Shown piece after piece: positions 55,876 to 64,000 of a stretch of DNA of 64,000 bases (its first letter is position 1; every line of letters begins with the position of its first letter). The DNA comes from Ceratobasidium sp. AG-K (lineage: Eukaryota; Basidiomycota; Agaricomycetes; Cantharellales; Ceratobasidiaceae). Where the stretch lies: NCBI GenBank assembly GCA_037039685.1, contig JAWNGF010000004.1, positions 5,208,001 through 5,272,000 of the forward strand, in the 5' to 3' direction. The notes under the pieces are model-generated. The model saw only the letters and a program-made list of their open reading frames with translations, was not told the DNA's origin and did not search any database. The position numbers and the translations under genes are program-made.

Positions 55876-56648
55876 TAGTATACTTCATTATTTTGCACAG
55901 GATGCACACGAGGCACTATGTCTTCTTTGTGATTACATATGCGGCACACTTCCATTCTCATGAGGTTACATTACATTAAACACAGTTACGATTGCAGACT
56001 CAATCACTGTCCCACGTAATGTAATTACCCTTAGGTAACACCCAAATTGCCACAACTGCATGCTCCCACCTTGTTGTTATTCTATCACTTTTGTAACATG
56101 TGGTCCACACTGCAGGAGCCTCATGTGTACAACATAGTTTATCAGTTGAGATCAATATGTATATAGCTGCTCTCTACATATGTGTACTGTGCTTGCAGTC
56201 CTGCCTGAACCTGGTGTCGGAGTGCCTTCCCCATGCATGATCTGCATCAATACTATGTCGGCCTGCTCAATCCCATGTACTGGCTTGATAAGCAGCTGCT
56301 CTCACCTGCCAGTCCCTTGATTTTACCATCAATATGGCACCCATAGCCTCTAGAGGTTTCTCTGGGGAGGTTTCATCTGTTAGCCCAACAGAGGAGTTCA
56401 GTGCTTCTGGTTGAAAACATTGTGTCTTGACCACACTCACTTTTCTCATCAGCGCTAGACTCCACCAAATGGCTGAATTGAATCAACTTGGTGCTCGGAT
56501 TGCTTACCACTTGCTGGCATCTGGCCTGAGCAATAACAGGCTATATGCGGCATGGCACAACCAAAGAAATGTCTGCCGCCTCCATATTGCTCTCCTTGCA
56601 AAGGCAAGCATCAGCGATCAAGCATGCCATACTCCTAAGTGTCTTGCA

Positions 56649-57096
56649 TGTCACAACCCTAACTGAACCCTGGAGGCCAAGACTCCACAGGTGGTGAGGA
56701 TGGGGGTTGGGACGACAACAAAGGTCAAATGTATGGCACTAAGGCCTAAGTGAGTCATGCAACAAGTGATTGGGGAAAACAACAAGAGAACAAGTCTTGT
56801 AGAGACACAACTTGTGTCGCTGGTATATATACTATCTAGTGTGGCTATGTACAATAGATAGAATGCAACAAAGGGAAGAGAACAAGGCAAAAGCAAGAGT
56901 CAGAGAGAAATGTGGACGAGACAAAGGAGGTACGGCAAGTCCATGGAGAACAAGGCAAAGAGACGACATGCCAGGCAGGCATATCTCGCGGTCATGGCTT
57001 ACAGATAGGCGACTAAATGCGCGAAGGCGAGCAGAACGAGACCAAACACAAGGCAAACAGAGAAAAAGACGGGGAGCAAGAAAAAAGGTTGTGACA
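56649..57096 (-). repeat. E4 3' LTR
   Basis: 448 bp, flanked inward by the polypurine tract (minus strand AGAAGGGGGGGTAG, 57097-57110). Confidence 0.95.
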
Positions 57097-57120
57097 CTAC
57101 CCCCCCTTCTAGCACGGGGC

Positions 57121-57621
57121 TTATTCTGCGCAGGACAAAACAGATGACCTGCAACCAGCCAAAACAAACTCCTCCTCATTGTTCAACACAAAAGGGTCCT
57201 CTGCTGTTCCAGTAGCTTTCCAGATGTCCTCCTTGTTGTCTTCTGTCAAGTTGATGATGGCCTCTTTGCGCCCAGGACCCTTGGTGAGGTTAATGACCTG
57301 GACATGGTCTTGGAGACCCAGCCTGGAACACCTCAAGGCGTCCATGATTTCCCAGGCGTCAAGGATATCCTGGGCCTTGTGGGCAATCCAGTTGTTCCAT
57401 TGGACGAGGGGGTGGCTGACAAAAGAATGGGGGGGGCGGCAGTGATGTGAGTGGGTTATGATGATGAAGTAGAATGCCTTCTGCATCCCAGGGTGCCAAT
57501 ACTGGCTGTTTTTGAGGGGGGGGATGGCTTCAAGCGTCTGCTTGAAGGAGGCCGAGAAGGTAGAGAGGTCCTGATAGATGTGGACCATGCAGGTGTTTGG
57601 AGAAAGGGTAGAGGCAGACAT
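57121..57621 (-). CDS. E4 ORF3: 166-residue accessory protein
   Basis: An intact frame between the chromodomain and the 3' LTR, overlapping the pol end in another frame. It reads MSASTLSPNTCMVHIY, HPGMQKAFYFIIITHSHH, WNNWIAHKAQDILDAWEIMD and an acidic C-terminus (VLNNEEEFVLAG). No CRGC motif, signal peptide or clear membrane span. Its place is equivalent to ORF3 in E1-E3, but sequence similarity is not visible. Function unknown. Confidence 0.6.
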   Translation of the reverse strand: MSASTLSPNTCMVHIYQDLSTFSASFKQTLEAIPPLKNSQYWHPGMQKAFYFIIITHSHHCRPPHSFVSHPLVQWNNWIAHKAQDILDAWEIMDALRCSRLGLQDHVQVINLTKGPGRKEAIINLTEDNKEDIWKATGTAEDPFVLNNEEEFVLAGCRSSVLSCAE

Positions 57622-60600
57622 TGTGCAGTGAGTGAAGCAAGGGTAGGAGGTGGTTTTAGTGTAGGAGGTGGTTTTAGTGTAGGAGGGAGGAAAGTAAAAA
57701 CTTTTTGATGAGGAACTTGGATGCCAGCCGCCTCTTTTATATGCTTAGAACACCTAATGGGCCATTCAGCCACTGAGTCATCCTTTGTTTCCTCATGGTG
57801 CTGCTTCCTGGTAACCTTGGGGACTTCCATGATGGCTTCAGGATGTTCCAGATGGAACTCCTTAATGAGTTCTGATGCGTTGCCAAGGTTTTCCAAAGGT
57901 TCCCAAGAATCATGTTCCAACATGTAACCTTTCCACTTGACAAAGTATTCCAAAACTCCCTTCTTGATCCTGGAGCTTGGTATTTTTTCAACCTCATATT
58001 CCTCCTCCCCTTCAGGTGTTTCTATAGGAGGCGGCGGTTCCACATGGCGACCCTCAATCTCGTCTTCCTCATACTTGGCCAGTCGCAAGACATTGACTAC
58101 CAGGTGCATTTCATGGAAGGTGGGAGTTCCAGTTGATATGCATTCCTTCCTACTGTTTCCAGAATTGTGAATGGTCCAAGGCGTTTATGCAAGAGTTTCA
58201 GGGACAGTCAATTGGTTGTGATATCATTGTGGCTGAGCCAAACTTTATTGCCTATGATGAAGGAATCCTCCCATTGCTTCTGATCCACATATTCCTTGTC
58301 CCGTTCCTTGCTCAGGATGAGGCTAGCCTTGGCTTCTTCCAAGTTGTGTTGGATCCATTGCGCATGGGCTGCGGCTTCCGGCACTGATCCATCTTCCACT
58401 GGAGTTCCTTCAATTGACGGGTGGCGAGCCATGTTGGCAAAGAAAGGGGTCATGCCCATGCTGGAGTGAAAAGAGTTGTTGTATGCAAATTCGGCAAACG
58501 GTAGTAGTGATGCCCAATCATGCTGTCTGAATGAGCAAGATGTCTGAATGAAGGCTTCAACCATTTGATTGATGCGCTCTGTTTGTCCATCATCTTCAGG
58601 GTGATATGCAGTGGAGAGTCTGGGCCAAATGTTCAAGGCTTGATAGAGTTCTTTCATGGATCTAGACGCAAAGGTGGGCCCATGATCCGACACTACTGTT
58701 TCTGGGGTGCCGTGTAATTTCCAACAGTGTTCCATGAATAACTCTGGGAGTTTAGGGGATGTGGTCTTCTCAGAGCAGGGAATGAGGTGCACCATCCTGG
58801 TCAAGGTATTGACAATCACCAGTATGAAGTCTAGACCTTTGGCAAGTGGTAGTTTGACAATCATATTGACCAAAATGTGTTGCCAGGGCTTGGAAGGACG
58901 TTCAAGTGGTTGTAATTCTCCGAGGGTTTGCTGGTTAATTGGCTTGGAACATTGGCACAAGTTGCACAATGACACATATTTGTTGATGTATGCCTTCATG
59001 GATGGCCACCAATATTGCCATTTGACTAAGTCCAGTGTCTTTGCTTGCCCCATGTGTCCTACTGCTTTGTTGTCATGATGAAGTTCTAAAATCTGACACT
59101 TGGTTTTGTTGTTGCTTGGGACATAAATCCTTCTGTTGCAGTACAGTAACTTGTCCCTTATCTTCCAGTCTTCAAATTCCTTCTAGACTGAGGCGGGAGC
59201 TTTCTCTGGTTGGTTGCTAAGGAAGGCCCAGATTGATGTCACATAATTGTCCTTCTGCGTCTGATCTCTGATTGCCTGTCGAATATCCATAGTTGATGCC
59301 ATGCCCTGTGGTTCTGTTTCAGCCAAATTGATGAAGATGTGTGGATAAAGTAGGGGTTTTTGAGGAACTACCCCCCCTTCCAGGTCGTGGTCGCTCCGTC
59401 AACTGAGTGCATCTGCCTTGCCATTGAGTCTGCTGGTCCTATACTTGATTTGGAAATTGAATTTGGAAAGGAAAACCGCCCATCTATTCTGTTGTTTCGT
59501 TAAAACTTTGGAAGTAATGAAATATTCCAGATCCTTGTGATTAGTGATGAGCAACACAGGAATCTCCGTTCCTTCTAGGAGATGGTGCCATTCCTTGAAA
59601 GCCTTGATGATTACCAGAAGTTCCTTATCAAAAATGTCATAGTTTTGCTCTGCTGGGGATAGGCTCTTGGACATGAACACCACAGGGTGAAGCTTGTTAT
59701 TGGACCAGTATTGACTGAGAACTGCCCCAGTTGCTTTGTCTGACATGTCGCATTCAATGATAAATCCTTTGTCTTGGTCTGGTTGCAACAGAATGGGGGC
59801 CTTGATGAATTCTTTGATTTATCCCTGGAATGCAAGTTCTGCTTCCAGTCCCCATTCCCATTGTTTGGTCTTCATGGTCAGGTTGTATAATGGTTGCACA
59901 ATGTGGGTGTAATTCCGGATAAACCAATGGTAGAAGTTTGCAAAGCCAAGGAAAGTCTGGATCTCTGTGACATTTTTCAGGGTGGGCCACTTTTTGATTG
60001 TGCTAATTTTTTCTTCCTGCATTTCCACCACCTCTCCCAATATAACAAGTCCTAAATAATCAACCTTTGGTACATGGAAAGAGCACTTCTTGAGGGAGCA
60101 ATAGAGGCCAATGCGTTGTAGACGACACAGTACTTCTTTCACATGGTTTGGGTGGTCCTTGGTGTTTTTGGAGAAAATGAGGATATCATCAATGTAGAGT
60201 TCAACATAGATTCCTTTGATGTCCCTGAACTCAGTGTCCATCATGTTCTGGAACGTTGCCAGGGTGTTGGTGAGGCCAAACAGCACAACCCTGGTTTTGA
60301 ATAGCCCATATTTGGTTCTGAACGCCGTCTTGTGGACATCCTCATCTGCTACCCTGACCAGATTGTAACCAGACTTGAGGTCAAGTTTGGTGAAGATTTT
60401 GGCACCTTTAACCCATTCAATGAGGTCATTGGTTCTAGGCAGTGGATAGCGATTCTTCTTGGTGTGGCGATTCAAGTATCAATAGTCCATGCACAATCTT
60501 GGTCGTTGGGGAACCCCATCAATGTCCTGGCATTCAACAAACATTACTGGTGACGCCCATTCAGATGTGGATGGAACAATGAATCATTTCTCCAGGTTTT

Positions 60601-61260
60601 TGTTGATCCATGCCTTCAGAATTTGGTCTTCTTCCTTGGTGAGGTAGTATACCACGCTGATCTTGGGCTTCATACCAGGTTCCAATTCGATTTTCAGGTT
60701 GTACGGCTGGTGTGGGGGCAGTTTATCCACTTCTTTGGCAACAAAAACATCTTTGAATTCCGAATATTCTTCTGGTAATTGACGCACTACCCCCCCTTCT
60801 ACAGCATTGCAATCTTTGCATAAACATTCTGCTGCGCAATAATCCAAGTTAAACTCCAGGGAACCTATCATCCAGTCGATTTTTGGGTTGTGTTTCTTTA
60901 ACCAAGGAATTCCTAGTACGACTGTGTGTTGTCCTAATGGTGCTATGTCACATGTAATTTCTTCTATGTGGTCATTCATGATGATTTGGAAAGTGCATTC
61001 TTTGTCAATTAGTCCATTTTCTATTGGCTGTCCATCCATTACTTGGACTTGTCTTGCCGTTTTTTTCTTTTTTGTAGGAATTTTGTGTTTCTTGAAGTAT
61101 TCAGAATTAATGAAATTTCCTGATGCCCCAGAATCAATCATGGCAACGGTAATAAGGTGTTTCAGGCATTCAATCGTGATAGGAACTTGAAGTTGGTCTG
61201 CATACTCGGTGGAACAAAGGTATATTTTGTTTACAGACTGTTTCCAATTCTCCAAGATTA
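57622..61260 (-). pseudogene. E4 pol polyprotein: PR-RT-RNase H-IN-chromodomain
   Basis: Protease VAMIDSGASGNF (about 61130). RT VELYIDDILIFSK (about 60200) is intact. RNase H: IECDMSDKATGAVLSQYW. Integrase: CNLCQCSKPI, the second Asp in TVVSDHG and Glu in EDDGQTERINQM; the usual first Asp position near LVNMIVKLPLAKG appears changed. Chromodomain: EEEYEVEKI, YFVKWKGY (about 57900-58020). TGA stops replace likely Arg codons at about 60583 and 60478, and further breaks lie at about 59819, 59399 and 58207. The tail contains a short tandem Pro repeat (TLKPPPTLKPPPT). Confidence 0.82.
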
Positions 61261-62950
61261 CACAACCTAATTCTGACTTTAGGGCGCCTGATGCTCCCCT
61301 CAGTCGCTGCCTTTTCCGATTCTGAATTGCTGGTATCAGCATCCTCCAGGGCTGCAGTTTGTGCTTGACAATCCTTGGCCATGTGACCCTTCTTCTGGCA
61401 ACAACAGCAGGTGGTTTCACTTGTGACAGCTGCTACCTCTACCTTGGCTTGATGAGGGTCTGGTTTAATGAAACTAAAGGGGATTTTGGTTGTTGTTCCA
61501 TCAGCCCATTTGACCTTGGGTGTCAAGAATCCTTTTTTATTTTTGCTGATCAATTCTATTGTCCCCTTCTTGCTACCCTGAGCAGGCACTGTGTAAATTG
61601 CTTCTCCCTTCTGGAATTTGTGCACTGCTGCACTCGTGGTTACCCACTTCTGGGTGCCGCTTGGTGTCACCTTCTCCAAAGTACCAGTACTTCTGTTCTC
61701 CATATTCCTAGCAATGAGGGCTGCATCGATCTCTTGGGTCCTGGTGAATAATTCCTGCAATGTGGCATTATGACGATTGTAGGCTTGGGAAGTGAGCATG
61801 TGCTTGATGTTGTCTCTGAGACCTGCATAGAAATCGTCTTTCAGAGTTTGTTTGTTGTAGTCTAGTGGTGCTGACAGGATTCTGAATTGAGTAATGTATT
61901 CTACCACTGTTTTGGTTTGAGTCAACACTTGAACTTCTGTCAATAAACTTCAACCTGTTCGATTTCACCAAACACTAATTCCCATTCACACTGAAAGACA
62001 TCTGGATCTGTGAAAATGACTTGGGGCACCCCCATGTTGTGTAGGTCTTGGAAATGCTGGATCCAATCAATTGCTGGTCCATGTAGGTAGGAGATAATGA
62101 GCCGGAGCTTCTTCTCATCAGAAGCGGTGGCATAATGGGAGTCGGCAATATAATTTGCACAGGAATAAGTAAAATCCCTGGCCTTAGCTCCACGTTCACC
62201 ATTGAATTCTGTTGGTTTGGAGGCAGCCAATTTCTCGGTCCTTCCTGAAGAGAATATCAATGAGGTGGGGGGTGCCGTCCTCCCTGATGAGGGTGGTGCA
62301 AAATGCATCATTGATCCCCTTAAGCTTTGTACTCCTCCTCTGAGTGACAGTCCTAATTGGCTTGTTGTCAGCATGCTAGTCCTAGTAGCGCCACTTGCAC
62401 TTCCTCCTGTAGGGTTTGCAAGGAAACTATGTGCTCAAACCGTGTCTTTGATGGTTGCATGTTGATCTACCACCGTGTTGTACAGCAGATGGTTTTGGTC
62501 TAGGACTTCTGACAACCGCCCAATGCAAATATTTCCGTCATCCCTGTTGTGTAGGATCCAACTTTCCACATGCTCCAAATGCCGAGCCATAAGGCTTTGC
62601 CACAATGCCATTTCCTTCAGGATGAAAAGGATTTGTTTTTGATGATTGCTTTCATTGGATTCCCACCATGTTTCACCTGTATAATTTCCAATGGCTGGGG
62701 AAGAGGGTCTTGATTCAGCATCCAAAGTAGGGTATGGGTTTGGTTGCAACCAAATAGTGGTATCGCCCTCATTTTCTTTGTCTCCTGTGTGTGATGGGAG
62801 TGGTTCAGAGAAGCATGTTTGGTGGAGTGGAGTTTCTGGAGCTGATGGGGCTATAGGGCCTTTTCCTTTCTGAGAGGTTGATGGAGCAGTCAAAGATGCC
62901 ATGGTTTGTCTAAAGGATTCCACCAAGCTGGAACAACTCCTGGTGGTCAT
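61170..62950 (-). pseudogene. E4 Gag, broken
   Basis: Starts near 62950 (or an inner Met at about 62902). A stop near 62435 and a frameshift near 61940 break it. Gag domain: KPTEFNGERGAKARDFTY and KKLRLIISYLHG. Zinc knuckle: CCCCQKKGHMAKDC. A basic Lys-rich stretch before the knuckle should bind RNA. Confidence 0.8.
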
Positions 62951-63342
62951 GTGCTATAATAAGTGCACTTCTTGGTGTGCTTTGACCAACAGTGGCTAGT
63001 GGTAATAGAGAAATATCCCCTGGGTAGAGATGGGATGTTTTAGGGGGAACCTAGTCAATGGTAGGTTCAGTGCAAAAGTATCCAAGGTCCTTGTTCCAAT
63101 AGAATATACAAGTGGTGCTTCCAGATTAGGTGGCAATGGCTCAGTGATATCAGAGGATAGGGGATGTTGTCAACGAGCTAATGGATGCAAGCTGCAATGT
63201 GCCTCAACATGTAAATGATGCAGGGGGAGAGTTGGGGAGATCAGCTAATCAATGAAGAAGGGTATGCAGTGCTCAGAGATAACCTGGTGATAAAAGACCT
63301 GGTTCCAACAGCGACGAAGGCTGTATCTGCAACAAGGGCAAG

Positions 63343-63354
63343 AAGACTTGTTCT
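63343..63354 (-). promoter_or_regulatory. E4 primer-binding site (self-primer)
   Basis: The minus strand reads AGAACAAGTCTT two bases inside the 5' LTR. The exact complement lies in the 5' LTR at 63495-63506, again 33 nt after the start of TATATATA. Confidence 0.8.
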
Positions 63355-63356
63355 AG

Positions 63357-63804
63357 TGTCACAACCCTAACCAAACCTTGGAGGCCAAGACTCCACAGGT
63401 GGTGAGGATGGGGGTTGGGACAACAACAAAGGTCAAATGTATGGCACTAAGGCCTAAGTGAGTCATGCAACAAGTGATTGGGGAAAACAACAAGAGAACA
63501 AGTCTTGTAGAGACAAAACTTGTGTCGCTGGTATATATACTATCTAGTGTGGCTATGAACAATAGGTAGAATGCAACAAAGGGAAGAGAACAAGGCAAAA
63601 GCAAGAGTCAGAGAGAAGTGTGGACGAGACAAAGGCGGTACGGCAAGTCCATGGGGAACAAGGCAAAGAGACGACATGCCAGGCAGGCATATCTTGCGGT
63701 CATGGCTTACAGATAGGCGACTAAATGCATGAAGGCGAGCAGAACGAGACCAAACACAAGGCAAACAGAGCAAAAGACGGGGAACAAGAAAAAAGGTCAT
63801 GACA
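63357..63804 (-). repeat. E4 5' LTR
   Basis: 448 bp with TSD TTGCA on the outside. TATATATA box on the minus strand near 63533-63540. Confidence 0.95.
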
Positions 63805-64000
63805 TTGCAGCTGTTGGGCACGCCTGATGTTGCAGACACACCAATATTGGTTGAGGACTTGTGTGAGTCTGTTTCCAGCATGTGCAAGGCATGTTCCACT
63901 TGGCATTCCCATTCCTGTTTTTGCTCCACCAGAGTGGCCCCAAGGATGGTCCGTGAGCGGGTGATGTGCCGATGTAACTCTCAAACACAGTTGTTGACTG
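63805..64000 (-). other. continuation of the unknown minus-strand gene block beyond E4
   Basis: The frame VEQKQEWECQVEHALHML continues to the TSD and, without E4, joins KTLRSMACLIADACL on the other side (about 56640-56600). E4 therefore interrupts a coding-like sequence of unknown family that leaves the window. Confidence 0.4.

Larger units (their letters stand above)
56649..63804 (-). mobile_element. E4: Ty3/gypsy chromovirus, minus strand, second lineage
   Basis: 448-bp LTRs at 56649-57096 and 63357-63804, TSD TTGCA at 56644-56648 and 63805-63809. 7156 bp in total. Order is 5' LTR, PBS, gag, pol with chromodomain, ORF3, polypurine tract, 3' LTR. LTR sequence and proteins differ clearly from E1-E3, so it is a separate lineage. 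Several TGA stops and a gag frameshift disable it. Confidence 0.95.

Noticed and set aside
57640..57690. Tandem repeat coding TLKPPPTLKPPPT at the E4 pol end as a new domain.
   Set aside because: Two short copies of an 18-nt unit in low-complexity sequence overlapping ORF3 upstream DNA; no sign of function.
1..64000. CRISPR arrays, bacterial operons or prophage.
   Set aside because: Spliced genes, eukaryotic retroelements and no spaced direct repeats; the window is eukaryotic.

Overview
This is a fungal window, most likely an agaricomycete basidiomycete of the Rhizoctonia solani type. The assignment is inferred from introns of about 43-77 nt with GT-AG ends, a NACHT protein with two WD40 propellers, a KDZ transposase carrying a CxC2 cysteine cluster, and chromodomain-bearing Ty3/gypsy elements. 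No database search was possible. All exon boundaries were read by eye and checked for phase.

Host-gene part (1-17 kb). A seven-exon NLR-like NACHT-WD40 gene (75-4988, +) is followed by a small membrane-protein gene (-). That gene is split by a 5'-truncated LINE with a 28-nt poly(A) tail and a 14-15 bp target-site duplication (TSD). Then comes a ten-exon BUD4/anillin-like PH-domain gene (11153-16823, +).

Decay zone (17-22 kb). Three minus-strand fragments of an SF1 (UPF1/senataxin-like) helicase lie in tandem. The longest carries a MITE-like insertion in a probable intron. A CACTGAA-rich element with two tRNA-like Pol III promoter heads lies between them.

Transposon nest (22-64 kb). The base layer is a minus-strand KDZ transposase gene with an unrecognised multi-exon gene upstream of it. 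Two minus-strand Ty3/gypsy chromoviruses split the KDZ gene: E1 (23779-31729, TSD GTTCA) and E3 (31982-46880, TSD CTGAA). E1 carries two solo LTRs (TSDs ATCCC and CCCGA). E3 carries a younger plus-strand chromovirus, E2 (33061-41011, TSD CCGAC; only two differences between its LTRs). A solo LTR (50927-51393, TSD CATGC) and a fourth chromovirus, E4 (56649-63804, TSD TTGCA), lie in the upstream gene block.

Shared logic of the chromoviruses. All four have a primer-binding site two bases inside the 5' LTR. It is complementary to an LTR stretch that starts 33 nt after a TATATATA box, which is where the transcript should begin. This is the Tf1-type self-priming geometry. All four also carry an extra ORF between pol and the 3' LTR. 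In E1, E2 and E3 these extra proteins appear related and share a CRGC motif. The self-priming set plus this third gene is the best candidate here for something not well described.
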